Positions 1 to 10,575 of a stretch of DNA of 64,000 nt are shown here, in pieces. Origin of the DNA: Bombyx mori (Eukaryota; Arthropoda; Insecta; Lepidoptera; Bombycidae); NCBI RefSeq assembly GCF_030269925.1, contig NC_085118.1:17047001-17111000 (forward strand), written 5' to 3'. Each line of letters begins with the position of its first letter. Positions within the stretch are counted from its first letter, which is position 1. A program made the position numbers and the translations under genes. The notes beneath the pieces were generated by a model. It searched no databases. It saw only the letters and a list, made by a program, of their open reading frames with translations, and was not told the DNA's origin.

Positions 1-66
1 AAAGTATCTTATTCGAATTTTGATGTAATTAATTTAAACGATGACCTTGTCATTGTCAACGTTCAC

Positions 67-304
67 TTTTTTTTTTATTGTCCTTTTAGGCAGACGAGTA
101 CACGGCCCATCTGATGGTGAGTGGTTACTGCTTAATACTCTCCACAAGCCTCGTAAAAGAGTACAAGTTGCGCAGTGTAAGGATTGTGCGGTAGGTAGCG
201 GCTTGGCTCTACCCCTGGTATTACTGAAGTCCATGGGCGACGGTGATCACTCACCATCAGGTGGGCCGTATGCTGGTCTGCCTACAATGGCAATAAAAAA
301 AAAA
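67..304. repeat. Inverted pair of LINE family A 3' tails
   Basis: The left arm (about 67-168) is the 3' tail of a jockey/CR1-type LINE (family A, see 58691-59140) on the minus strand, starting with a T run. The right arm (about 187-304) is the same tail on the plus strand, ending in an A run. The left arm lacks the segment that the right arm keeps, so the two arms differ by deletion. Open frames on both strands here (41-325 and 34-234) only read through this repeat. Confidence 0.75.
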
Positions 305-851
305 CTATGCTTACTTTATGCTTAACGTGAAGATTACCTTTTTCAGCTACTATTATGAGCTCTCGGTATTTCAAAATACTGATCCAGCTACTCCTTACTG
401 GCTTCGTGCAGAATTTCTCGGAGATTTAATTCTTCCTATATTCAACAGTACGTATTTTATGAGAAGTAGTTTACCTTTTGTTGCAATTAACTGTACAGGC
501 AGGTTCGTCCCGACTATCCAAAGTCGTTGCGTTTCGAGACATCTTCAGAATTCTTTCCACCACTATCAGAACTCCTTACTAACTCTATCAGAGCTGCTTA
601 CATAACTTTAATAGTCTCGCGCTGTAACAAAGTAAACAATTAGAAAGTAAAAGAGAAATTCTCGTATCTTTGCGTTTACTTCAACTATTTCGTCGTTTTT
701 GACGCAATAAACTTGAAACGAGATTAGGGCTGAAAGCTTGGATATCTTTTTTATTCGTTTTTATGTTTAAATGAAAAGAAAAACTTTCTATTCACCCGCG
801 TACAGCTAATTCAGTGCCAGCAAAAAAATGTATTCATATTGAAGTGTTTTT
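305..851. other. No gene or repeat recognised
   Basis: AT-rich. One 95-codon open stretch (318-605) has no motif I recognise and no splice-site support. Confidence 0.5.
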
Positions 852-1054
852 CTTTTTATTGCTTAGATAGGTAGACGAGCCCACCTGGTTAAGTGGTCAC
901 TGAAGCTCATAGACATCTACAACGTAAATGCGCCACCCACCTTGAGATATAAGTTCTAAGGTCTCAAGTATAGTTACAACGGCTGCCCCACCCATCAAAC
1001 CGCAACGCATTACTGCTTCACGGCAGAAATAGGCGGGGTGGTGGTACCTACCCT
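852..1054 (-). mobile_element. Bm1 SINE, 5'-truncated
   Basis: Poly-T, then the reverse complement of the Bm1 tail; the 5' end of the SINE is lost after the GGTACCTACCC block. It lacks two bases in the ctggtgttaag segment and shares this and neighbouring changes with the next copy. Confidence 0.85.
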
Positions 1055-1090
1055 TAAGCATGGATAAATATGGCGGGTTTTTTAATTATT

Positions 1091-1333
1091 TTTTTTATTG
1101 CTTAGATGGGTGGACGAGCTCACAGCCCGCCTGGTTAAGTGGTCACTGAAGCCCATAGACATCTACAACGTAAATGCGCCACCCACCTTGAGATATAAGT
1201 TATAAGGCTATATTTATAGTTACAACGGCTACCTACCCCACCCTTCAAACCGAAACGCATGGCTGCTTCACGGTAGAAATAGGCGGGGTGGTGGTACCTA
1301 CCCGTGCGGACTCAAAAGAGGTCCTACCACCAG
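1091..1333 (-). mobile_element. Bm1 SINE, short form
   Basis: Complete short form from poly-T to the ccaccagt boundary. It shares with the copy at 852-1054 the form ctggttaagtggtcactgaag where most copies read ctggtgttaagtggttactggag, which suggests local duplication. Confidence 0.9.
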
Positions 1334-1334
1334 T

Positions 1335-1901
1335 AAAAAGTCCCAGTTTGATTTTTATTACGAAAAAATATTGAAACCTTTTTATGTTTATATTTTAGCT
1401 TCTTAAAAAGAACCCTGTTTTCTCGGCAACACAGCCCTGCGGTAGTGGAGTCCAGCGCCGACATTAAACATTCAGGAATGCCAGTCCGTTTTATTCGACA
1501 GTTAAACTCCATCCGATAAACGGAATTAATTCCGTCTGTAAGCCGACAACCGGATTTTTTCTACAGGATTATAAAACTAAATACATTATAATAGGATTGG
1601 TATTTGTTTACAGTATGGAGTAAATGTTGCCCTACTTATTTTTTTTATTTGATATTTCTGCCTCGTAGATGTTGCTTTTATAACGATAACAGTAATGAAA
1701 TAGAAGAAATCTTGTAAAAAAATTCAAAATATTCTTGCAGAAGTGAAAGTTCCAAAGAATATGATTTTGGTTCGGGCATTTGGCCTACGGACTAAGAATG
1801 GTCATCATGATTATCATTCATGTCAAGATCTTCTTTTCTGTAGCAAGGCATCGATTGGGAATTTTATAAACATAATAAAGTAATAATTAATAATAGTACA
1901 T
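1335..1901. other. No gene or repeat recognised
   Basis: AT-rich, no convincing frame or repeat. A short open minus-strand frame (1324-1512) begins in the adjacent SINE and has no homology I recognise. Confidence 0.5.
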
Positions 1902-1919
1902 TGTGCACCGCGGTGCACA
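1902..1919. other. Perfect 18-bp palindrome
   Basis: TGTGCACCGCGGTGCACA equals its own reverse complement. It lies just upstream of the aberrant Bm1 copy that follows. Confidence 0.9.
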
Positions 1920-1933
1920 TATTATTTTTTCTC

Positions 1934-2219
1934 CTACCAGGCCGAAAGTTCGTGGAGTACCGAGCCCTGGTCTAAGGATGAAGCCCTGGTGGGGTCCAGG
2001 GGCGAAGCCAGTACCACCGCCCTGCCTATTTCTGCCGTGAAGCAGTAATGCATTTCGGTTTGAAGGGTGGGGCAGCCGTTGTAACTATACTGAGACCTTA
2101 GAACATATATGTCAAGGTAGGTGGCGGCATTTACGCTGTAGATATCTATGGGCTCCGGTAACCGCTTAACACCAGGTAGGCCGTGAGCTCGTCCACCCAC
2201 ATAAGCAATAAATAAAAAA
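1934..2219 (+). mobile_element. Bm1 SINE with an unusual 5' segment
   Basis: From about 2010 this is ordinary Bm1 tail ending in an A-rich run. The 76 bases before it (1934-2009) replace the usual actggtggtagg start with a GC-rich segment containing two CCCTGGT motifs that I do not see in other copies. Confidence 0.75.
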
Positions 2220-3239
2220 CGTTTTTATACACTTAAAATTTATTCCCGCGAGTAGATACATCCAACCGTACAACAAAAAAACCTCAATTCAACATTTAAA
2301 CGTATTTTTTGTTTGCGTAATGTTAGGTGAGAGTTCATCGCCCTACTTCGGGAATGGACCACTGATTACATGTTTAAAAAAACAATACAAACCGGACAAC
2401 CCTCTTTAATGTTTTTTAGAAATAAAATAAACGGTAATATATCAAAGGATTAGAGAACATTTATGTGGCTACAAGTAGACCATAAATAGCTTCGGGCCAG
2501 CAATGGCCACGTCTCTAGGGAGGGTGTTTATCCGACGCCAGACACAGATAAAATGTTCAAACGTACATTTTAAATTGTCTCGATTAAACTATACAAGAGT
2601 TTTCCAGAAATGATAAAACTTCTATTTTTTGTATCTTTTGAATGCAACCGAAAGAAAAAGATAGAGCGCCGCGCCAACAGGTATCGCAATCCATTTTTGC
2701 GAGGTGAAGCATGGGTGGTGGTGCCTTTAAGGAAACTAAGAATTTCACCTCCAGTCTTAAGTGGCAGTGGTTTTCTCAGACCGGATCATCTTCATCACCC
2801 AAAATGAAATTTCCAAATCAAGATCCCCGTTCCACTAATGTAGAATTGGGGATCGTGGCGCATAAAATATAACTTTCTATTGTTCTCTATCCAAATCTTC
2901 TATATTATGATAACTAAATGTTACCTTTTTTACATCTTCCTCATTCAATAGGCCCCGCCATCTTGCTTTTTCTTTCACTCTCTTCATCCTTTCTTGCCGT
3001 TTTATTTATTTATTTTTGGAAGGAAGTTCCTTATGGGACGATGCGGAGGGGTACCCTGACTGGGAAAAAATGTCCGTAACGTAAGATTTTTATTAGTAAT
3101 GCACACACGCTACCAAACGACCGTGGGTTGTTGCGAAACCTCCAGTTTTATTTTCTTTATCCCTCGAATAGAACTTAAAATTAATATTTTTATAATAGGG
3201 AACTTCGTTCCTATCTGGTGTTCGACGACACCACACATC
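2220..3239. other. No gene or repeat recognised
   Basis: Mixed-composition DNA. Short open frames at 2610-2807 and 3099-3290 show no domain, and the second runs into the LINE tail at 3240. Confidence 0.5.
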
Positions 3240-3351
3240 TTTTTTTATTTCCCGTGTAGGCAGACGAGCATACGACCCACCTTAAGGTGAGTGGTTACCA
3301 TCGCCCATGGACTTCAACAATGCCAGGGGCAGAGCCAAGCCGCTGCCTACC
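3240..3351 (-). mobile_element. LINE family A 3' tail
   Basis: Poly-T followed by the family A 3' end (gcagacgagcatacg ... gccaagccgctgcctacc). Truncated just inside the 3' UTR, so no coding sequence remains. Confidence 0.85.
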
Positions 3352-3852
3352 TTTTCTCTCACTTAACGCTCCGTTCCACACCCATTTCACATGTTCCATT
3401 CGTACCCAACCTACATAAATTAAAACACGTGAATTACCGTTGACCTAATACCTAATCACTTTCAAACACCGCTCTATTGAACGATACAGCAAGACAATTA
3501 ATTAACATTAACCACCAATTAAATGCTCGCAAAAAGGGGCCCCATTTTATGTGATTAACAGCTTTCACACACGTTTACCGACGTCCAGCGCGGGCTTGTA
3601 ATTAACACGTCACAATGCGCATTCCAGCCTGGACAATGGGAATAGCCTATTTTCATTTCAACTTATTTTGAATTAAGTTATTTACACGCTTTTGTGAGTA
3701 ACTTAGATAATAACCTATCTGTTGTTTAATGGTTAACGGAGCTAGCAGGCAATGTGAGGGTCACTGCCTGGAGCAACCGATTAAACTCGGGATTGTTTCT
3801 TGGCAGAAATAGCCAAGGTATTATATGCCTATGTTATATTATAAATGATAAA
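3352..3852. other. No gene or repeat recognised
   Basis: Nothing recognisable on either strand. Confidence 0.5.
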
Positions 3853-4058
3853 TGCCTATTTCTGGCGTGAAGCAGTAATGCGTTTCGGTTTGAAGGTTGA
3901 GGCAGCCTTTGTAGTATAAAAACTGAGACCTAAGGGCTCATATCTCAAGGCGGCATTTACGTTGTAGACGTCTATTGGCTTCGCTAATCACTTAACACCA
4001 GGCGGGCCGTGAACTCGTCTACCCAACTAAGTAATAAAAATAAAATAAAATAAAATAA
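3853..4058 (+). mobile_element. Bm1 SINE, 5'-truncated and diverged
   Basis: Begins in the gcctatttctg block and runs to a taaaa-repeat tail. Internal indels around the cggcatttacg block suggest an older copy. Confidence 0.8.
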
Positions 4059-4162
4059 TAGAAACATACCAGTATCGAAAATGCAACTAATTTGAGAATG
4101 ATATTGATAATTGTACCCGCGTACTGCAATCGCCGACCGGCATTTATTGGTGTTAAAAGGTA

Positions 4163-4474
4163 TTGGAGGCCCCCGCGGCTAGGTGCCACAACAAGTCCTT
4201 AGGGGTCACCCTCGGCAGAGGGATCACATTCCGTCCCCGCATAAAGACAGTCCGCAACCGAAGGCGTTCTAACTCGGTCATCTGTACCCCGTCATCTGCA
4301 AGCGAAGTGAAATTATACCTTCCTGACAAAGTGATACTGTCCCAAACTTGGATACGTTCCGTGATGACATCCAAGTGTAATGTTGCTCACTTGGCCCACA
4401 TACATATCAACTCTCTCCGGGTCATACAATCCCGTTTCTGCAGGATAGCTCGCAGAAAACTTAGTTTCGGGTAG
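4163..4474 (+). pseudogene. Jockey-type LINE reverse transcriptase fragment
   Basis: About 100 codons resemble the region after the catalytic domain of jockey-clade ORF2 proteins, with LGVTLGRGITFRPRIKTVRN near the start and LRVIQSRFCRIA near the end. The order and spacing fit that region. The piece has no upstream catalytic domain and no downstream C-terminus, and both ends fall in unrelated DNA, so it is a dead fragment. The opposite-strand open frame at 4153-4374 is its shadow. The clade call rests on remembered motifs and is fairly secure; the exact family is not. Confidence 0.75.
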
Positions 4475-4542
4475 TTTGGTTGAAGTAAAATGACAAAATC
4501 AATTCGAACTATTCTCCAGAAAATTCGAGCAACCGTAGACCT

Positions 4543-4787
4543 ACTGGTGGTAGGACCTATTGTGAGTCCGCGCGGGTAGGTACCACCGCCTTGCCTATTT
4601 CATGCGTGAAGCAGTAATGCGTTTCGTTTTGAAGGGTGGGGCAGCCGTTGTAACTATACTTGAGACCTTAGAACTTATATCTCAAGGTGGGTGGCGCATT
4701 TACGTTGTAGATGTCTATGGGTTCCAGTAACCACTTAACACCAGGTGGGCTGTGAGCTCGTCCACCCATCTAGCAATAAAAAAAAAA
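4543..4787 (+). mobile_element. Bm1 SINE, short form
   Basis: Starts exactly at the recurrent ACTGGTGG boundary and ends in an A run. Close to the common form. Confidence 0.92.
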
Positions 4788-5165
4788 CCCCAGATGCTCC
4801 AAGCGATCGGTGACATCGGGAACATCGACATTCCGAGGTTGACGACAAACAACAACGCTCTGAAGCATTCTACATAACACATTCACCAGATATAAGGAAT
4901 TACACAAACAGTAAAGTTATTTCGTGAAATAGCTTTACGAATATGCATGGCGCATGCACAATGTGTGCTCTGGCTTTACGCCAAATATCCGACGTGGAAG
5001 GCACGACACGCGACATGTCACACGAAGTGTGTTGCACGTGACGCTACATACGCTATCGATCCGGCTGCGGTTGATTGCTTTGAAGGTATTGTGATCCATA
5101 TATCACAACATTAGAGGCACAGAATTGGAATTCCATGAATAAACCTATAAAAAATTTAAAATTAA
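4788..5165. other. No gene or repeat recognised
   Basis: Rather GC-rich for this window around 4970-5070; no frame or motif. Confidence 0.5.
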
Positions 5166-5397
5166 ACTGGTGGTAGGACTTCTTGTGAGTAGGTACAACC
5201 ACCCTGCCTATTTGTACCGTGAGGCAGTAATACGTTTCGGTTTGAAGGGTAGGATAGCCGTTGTACTGTTAAAACTGAGACTTAGAACTTAAGTCTCGTG
5301 GTAGGTAGCAGCATTTACGTTGTAGGTGTCTATGAGCTCCGGTAACCACTTAACACCAGATGAGCCGTGAGTTCAAGCACCGACCTAAGCAAAAAAA
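5166..5397 (+). mobile_element. Bm1 SINE, short form, diverged
   Basis: Starts at ACTGGTGG. The cgcgcggg block after gtgag is deleted and there are scattered substitutions. Confidence 0.88.
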
Positions 5398-6364
5398 CGT
5401 TATTTTTTATTTAAAATCGGATATAACGATTCTTATGTCTGTTTGAATAAAAATGTGTTTGTATTTTGATCTCTTTCCATTCTAAAAGCATTCATCGGAT
5501 TGAATTGTTATTGGTTATTTCGGGAACGAATCTGTCATATTAGGATCAACGGACGATAGGTGACTCGGGAATAGTTTTAATAAATGTGTCTCACTCGGTG
5601 TCACTAGATGTCAAGGCTGCACCAAAATAATTTCCAACTCGTCTATTTCACTTTGAATCATAGCATCAGAAGACTACGTTAAAATTACCTATAACCTTAG
5701 TAGACGGGCCGGCGGTGGTAACCCTGCCTGATAAAATGATCACTTTACTCTGAGAACGTCTTGAACGTTAGCTCTAGTTAAATTCAGCTTACTTTCATTT
5801 AGCATTGGCCCAGTCTAATACCATTGAATTAAATCTCTACTTGATATTGAGTTAGTGACACTCTCAATATTAATAACAATACCTAATAATAATAAAGCCC
5901 GTATTTACAGTTTTGCCAGCTCTGTCGACAGACTGAGCTGAGAAATTGCCAAATCTATGGGCAAATAATAATAATAACAATAATTTATGTATTTCTCTCT
6001 TAAAGGTACAGTACAAATACACATAGAGTTTGACCTTATAATTTATTTTGTTAGCCTTTGAAAGAGCTGAAGTCAAAGTAAGTTCAAAGACCTGTATTAC
6101 TTATCTCCAGGTGCCCTCCTTCTTAGGATAGATTAGGTTAGGTTAAGTCATGAACAGATGTCGCGGACTAGTGTTGAGAGATCATTAGGTGTTATTATTG
6201 CTATCATTTAAGTAGGTGCGTGTTATTGTGTGCGCGTTTATATTAGGATGAATCTGGAAGATGTTAAGCGATTATCACAGTATCTAGATGTAGCTCAGCT
6301 GACATTGGGAAGTAAGAGCAGAGTCTCCATTATGTTGCAACCAATCCTTGCAACCTGAGTCTTT
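5398..6364. other. No gene or repeat recognised
   Basis: Holds two units of TTAGG near 6130, the insect telomeric unit, but two units are expected by chance. A 68-codon minus frame at 5870-6076 has no recognisable domain. Confidence 0.45.
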
Positions 6365-6615
6365 AAATGCTTTTACTGGTGGTAGGACCTCTTGTGAGTC
6401 TGGAAGCGTAGGTACCACCACCCCACCTATTTCTGGCGTGAAGCAATAATGTGTTTCAGCTTGAAGGGCGGGGAAGCCGTTGTAACTATACCTTAGAACT
6501 CATATCTCAAGGTGGGTGGCGCATTAACATTGTAGATGTCTATGGTCTCCAGTAACCACTTAACACCAGGTGGGCTGTGAGCTCGTCCACCCATCTAAGC
6601 AATAAAAAAATGCTT
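6365..6615 (+). mobile_element. Bm1 SINE, short form with target duplication
   Basis: The SINE occupies about 6373-6609. AAATGCTT occurs on both sides (6365-6372 and 6608-6615), a target-site duplication showing that the short form itself was inserted. The first SINE bases are ttACTGGTGG. Confidence 0.9.
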
Positions 6616-7164
6616 CGCAGCAAACATCGTCATGACGATAGGATCAATCTATGCACGCTCGCCAACACAACACGTCCTCGTTCAGTACTCAAGATAGAAA
6701 TGAAGGGAAGTATTCAATTAACAGCTATTAATTAATTTACATATAAAATTGTTTATTGTCGTTCATCGCTTTGATCCCAAAGAAATTCTGACCCAAACAC
6801 AGGCTTCCTAAAATTACAAGCAACTCTTTACGTTTGATAAGAGCGATTGTCCTTTCAGAAGTCGTCCCTTCGTCCCTAACCAGTATTGATGGTCTCCCGG
6901 AGGACACGAAGCCCTTAATTGTGATTAACTTACAAACTTCCGTGTATGGTCAAGTCTCAAACTTTCTTGATACGTTGTTTGAAGACGTCTCCGTACTTAT
7001 ACAGTTTATAGTACTGACGGAAAACTGAAAATAAATAATTGTTTAAAAAAATTTACAAATTACACTTTTATAGAAAATGCAACAAAAAAAAAATAGAAAA
7101 CAAATTTTAATAAATTTGAATTAAAAATAGTGTAAGAAAAAATGATTTTATTGTAAAAAAAAGC
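6616..7164. other. No gene recognised
   Basis: Contains a 64-codon open frame (6834-7028) with a protein-like look but no motif, no splice sites and no neighbour to support it. A-rich from 7020 on. Confidence 0.4.
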
Positions 7165-7402
7165 GTGAGCGCACATCCAGGGATCTTGTTTGGCACGCAC
7201 CATCCGACTCTGGGATTTACTCTCCATTATGTTTCCTGAGCGCTATGACATGTACTTCTTTAAATCGAGGCTTGCGGAGATTCCTCAGTAGTAGACAGTG
7301 GCTCAGCTATGTCTCTGGCAGTGCTGACATCCATTATCGACAGTAACTATTTACTTTCAGATGGGCCATATAGTCGTCTGCCTACGAAGGCAATAAAAAA
7401 AA
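7165..7402 (+). pseudogene. LINE family A: decayed ORF2 C-terminus and 3' tail
   Basis: Around 7192-7290 one frame reads RTIRLWDLLSIMFPERYDM, matching the C-terminal motif of the family A protein (compare 58763-59122). It is followed by the decayed family tail and an A run. The upstream part of the element is missing. Confidence 0.75.
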
Positions 7403-7424
7403 CTCACGGCCAACTAGAATTCAG

Positions 7425-7545
7425 TTATTACCAAATCCCATAAACATCACCAAGTGGACGTCGCCATCCACCTTGAGTTGACTTTGATCTTTCATTGTTC
7501 TGTATAACGGCTACCCTACCCTGCAAACTGGCTTCACGCCAGAGA
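7425..7545 (-). mobile_element. Degenerate Bm1 remnant
   Basis: Retains the order cccataaacatc ... ccaccttgag ... taacggctaccctaccct ... ggcttcacg, heavily diverged. Confidence 0.55.
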
Positions 7546-7997
7546 ACCGTGTATTATGTAATGTAGTATACTCGAGTGTAGGTCCTGATACAAGCACGCC
7601 CCACGCCCTTAACTGCCTTAATTTCCTTGACAAAATCTAATGTCTTTCTTATTTACAATATTGTAGACAAATTATATCTCAATTAATCAAATATTCACCA
7701 CAGTATATATTCTCCATACACATCTGTACATTGAATAATCAGCTATTTATTGATTACTGCAACTGGACGCAGGTGAATATGGGATGTAGTAGCGAAACTT
7801 GATGAGCCCAATATGGACATGGTGCTTCTGATGGATCATTGATAATGTGTTTCTGGGCGCTTGAACTCCCACACTGCAGCTACACCATCCTTCAAATTGA
7901 GAAGAAACAAGAAATCCGACGATTTCATTACGCCCTAAGAAAACAAAACTCTAAATTATCACATATCAGCCGCGATATAAAGTTATGTTAGTAACTA

Positions 7998-8292
7998 CTA
8001 GCTGACCCGGCAGACTTCGTAGTGCCTCAATCGATAAATAAAAGACCTAAACTTTTGTATAAAATAAACTTAAAACTAACAAAAGGAATCCGTCCGACGG
8101 GGGACACATCAAAGGGAAAACAAAATTGTTATTTTTATTTAATTCCGAGCATTTTTATATTGATTTACCTTTTAAACCTTCTCTAGACTTCCACAAATAA
8201 CTCAAGACCAAAATTAGCCAAATCGGTCCAGCCGTTCTCGAGTTTTAGCGAGACTAACGAACAGCAATTCATTTTTATATATAATATATAGA
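7998..8292 (-). mobile_element. Helitron, non-autonomous (family H1)
   Basis: On the minus strand it starts with TC and ends with CTAG, and the flanking bases are A and T, the standard Helitron target. A close relative lies at 53827-54116. There is no coding capacity. Confidence 0.8.
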
Positions 8293-8726
8293 TAGATTAT
8301 AGATTGCTTACAATAAGAAAATAGTGGTTCATTCGATTAGACTTATAATAAATCAAACTATTATATTTCAAACCTGCAAAATTGGACGTGGACTTTAAAA
8401 ATGTTAGTGTATCGTTCACCCCTCGTGCGGTATGTGCCGAATCCGCAGAGCACAGTCGCAGATTTAGGAGGATTTTCCGCGTATCACGGAATAGTCTCGT
8501 GGTTTTTCGCGCTTGTGTTTTATTTTTTCGGTCAAAGGTTTTTGGCTGAAAGAGGATTTTTTAGGATAAACTATTTAATTTTATGACACCGGCGACCTGT
8601 TACTGAATCAGAGAGGGCTCAGTAGGTACGCTATGAACGGGTCTAATTGCAAATACTACCTTTTACAAACAAACAAAGTATTTTCAATGAGATCCACAAA
8701 TTTTAAATTGTGCGAACTAGTATGTG
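8293..8726. other. No gene or repeat recognised
   Basis: One 61-codon open frame (8401-8586) without motif. Confidence 0.45.
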
Positions 8727-8972
8727 TTTTTTTTTATTGCTTAAATGGGTGGACGGGCTCACAACCCACCTGGTGTTAAGTGGTTACTGGAGCCCATAGA
8801 CATCTACAACCTAAATGCGCCACCCACCTTGAGATATAAGTTCTAAGGGTCTCAGTATAGTTACAACGGCTGCCTCACCCTTCAAACCGAAACGCATTAC
8901 TGCTTCACGGCAGATATAGGCAGGGTGGTGATACCTATCTGCGCGGACTCACAAGAGGTCCTACCACCAGTA
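8727..8972 (-). mobile_element. Bm1 SINE, short form
   Basis: Nearly intact, from poly-T to ccaccagt. Confidence 0.93.
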
Positions 8973-8996
8973 AGAGAGAGTTGGCCTTATTCAACA

Positions 8997-9125
8997 TTAT
9001 GTAGGTACGGCACAGCATCTCTTTTTCCATTCAAGCCTGTCATACGACATGTGTCCATTAACACCTCTCTCTCGCATATCCTTCTTTAGCCCAGTTTGCC
9101 CAAGTCTTTTAGGACAACCCTTAGT
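8997..9125 (-). pseudogene. RTE-type LINE C-terminus (family 1), fragment
   Basis: Minus-strand reading gives LKKDMRERGVNG and then DRLEWKKRCCAVPT, matching the extreme C-terminus of RTE-clade reverse transcriptases (compare 18950-19092 and the insert at 29757-30010). Only the last ~40 codons survive; the ATG-side extension to 9182 looks unrelated. Confidence 0.65.
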
Positions 9126-9251
9126 CTGTTTAATAACAACACGGCAATCAAGAGCAGCACAATGTAACAGCAGCAGCCACATTTAATGGAAAACCCGTAT
9201 CAGTATAAGCTCAATGAAAAGCCGGAGAGACCATTAGCAGTGTCCGATCCT

Positions 9252-9330
9252 CCGGTTTTTTTGTTGTCAATACCAAACAAGCCAATGGCCCGTCTAATGG
9301 CAAGTTGTGAGCGTCGCCGTGAACACCACC
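9252..9330 (-). mobile_element. Degenerate LINE family A tail
   Basis: T run, then ggcccgtctaatggcaagt and gcgtcgccgtgaac, a decayed version of the family A 3' end. Confidence 0.45.
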
Positions 9331-9976
9331 AAGCTTACCGCTAAAGTTCTAAAATCTCTGTCCCGAAACGTAAAATTTATAAGCATGGAGCTCTGAGCCG
9401 TCTGAGATGTTGCTTCAATCACAATTTGGCATGCCCAATTGATTTGCGTACCATGTGTAAATAAATATTCTTATATATTGTATAAAAAATTAGTTTCAAA
9501 TAATGAATCTCTTTTTTTGTATTGTAATCATTGAGTCCCAGAACAAAAGTACAGCTTATTTATTAGGGTAACACGAGGCTCGGGACTCTGGAGCTTTTAT
9601 GCCCGTTAAAAAGGTTTTTTATATGGCATTATTTTTCGCGGCTTCATTCTAACTACCTTTTGTTTATGTGTACGAAAAGGTATCATAAACAACTTCTGAA
9701 TTATTTATCTGTGACTTACGTAGGGTATCTACATAAAAGAGAAAATAAAAAATTGTTGATACAAAAATCCCAATCTGTCATCGAAATGTTCATATTACGT
9801 ACGTAAAGGTTTCTTTGAAAGATTTCCTCTAAACTTTCCTAGAACGTTCATCCGATTGTGATGAAACTTATTGCTATATAGTTTATTTCTTTTTGCACTT
9901 TAAGAAATTTTCTACCATTGTAATATCAACGAACAATAAGTTGCACATAGGTAATTTCAATAACCAGATCTATTTA
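9331..9976. other. No gene recognised
   Basis: AT-rich. Phrases such as catccgattgtgatgaaact (near 9850) resemble interiors of lepidopteran Helitrons, but no ends were found. Confidence 0.4.
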
Positions 9977-10046
9977 ATACAGTCAGGCGCTGGGATTCGG
10001 GATGAATAAAACTTTCACCAAAGTACTAATTGAAAATCTATTAAAC
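9977..10046 (-). mobile_element. Outer solo LTR, left part (split)
   Basis: The target duplication ATAC (9977-9980) is followed by the 3' end of a Ty3/gypsy-like LTR on the minus strand (9981-10046), homologous to the end of the LTR at 25080-25467. The rest of this LTR is at 15186-15488, followed by a second ATAC. Later insertions account for the gap. Confidence 0.8.
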
Positions 10047-10216
10047 ACTGGTGGTAGGACCTCTTGTGAGTCCGCGCGGGTAGGTACCACCGCCCTGCCT
10101 ATTTCTGCCGTGAAGCAGTAATGCGTTTCGGTTTGAAGGGTGGGGCAGCCGTTTAACTATACTGAGATCTTAGAACTTATATCTCAAGGTGGGTGGGGTA
10201 TTTACGTTATAGATGT
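10047..10216 (+). mobile_element. Bm1 SINE, 5' part (split by a BEL/Pao element)
   Basis: Short-form Bm1 starting at ACTGGTGG and reading up to the gttatagatgt block, where the LTR retrotransposon interrupts it. It resumes at 15111. GATGT (10212-10216) is the left copy of the 5-bp target duplication. Confidence 0.92.
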
Positions 10217-10366
10217 TGATTGATGTAATTAGAGTTCAATTTGGTTTGCGTACTATCCGTAAAGAAAAACTGTGTGTGGTTGCAACGACATTTATTGTGC
10301 GACTGACTTCACTTTTGACAAGTAAAAATATCGTAATTAGCAAAGAGTATAAGGTTAGTAACAACA
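10217..10366 (-). repeat. 3' LTR of the BEL/Pao element
   Basis: 150 bp, TG...CA on the minus strand. It contains an AATAAA polyadenylation signal (10291-10296, minus) just after an initiator-like TCAGTCG, so R is probably short. Identical to the 5' LTR. Confidence 0.93.
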
Positions 10367-10377
10367 TACCGCCCACC
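10367..10377 (-). other. Polypurine tract
   Basis: On the minus strand GGTGGGCGGTA directly abuts the 3' LTR, the position of the plus-strand primer in LTR retrotransposons. Confidence 0.7.
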
Positions 10378-10575
10378 AAAGGACTACTAAGTTCTTTCTA
10401 AATCTATTGCACTAATTACAACGTCAAGGTGACTTCAAAACAATATTCTACAAAACGAAACAAAGGTTGCTTAAATACTAGACATCATAATACAATATGC
10501 TTAACTTGCGACTTAGTTATAATATTGCTGCAGTGACATTGGTAGAGAATCTTGACAAAATTACAAGATGACCTT

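Noticed and set aside
41..325. Overlapping open frames on both strands
   Set aside because: Both translate the inverted LINE 3' tails; no coding region of the element is present.
6128..6140. Telomere-like TTAGG units
   Set aside because: Only two units with no array; expected by chance.
6834..7028. 64-codon open frame of protein-like composition
   Set aside because: No recognised domain, no splice sites, and frames of this length are common in the window.
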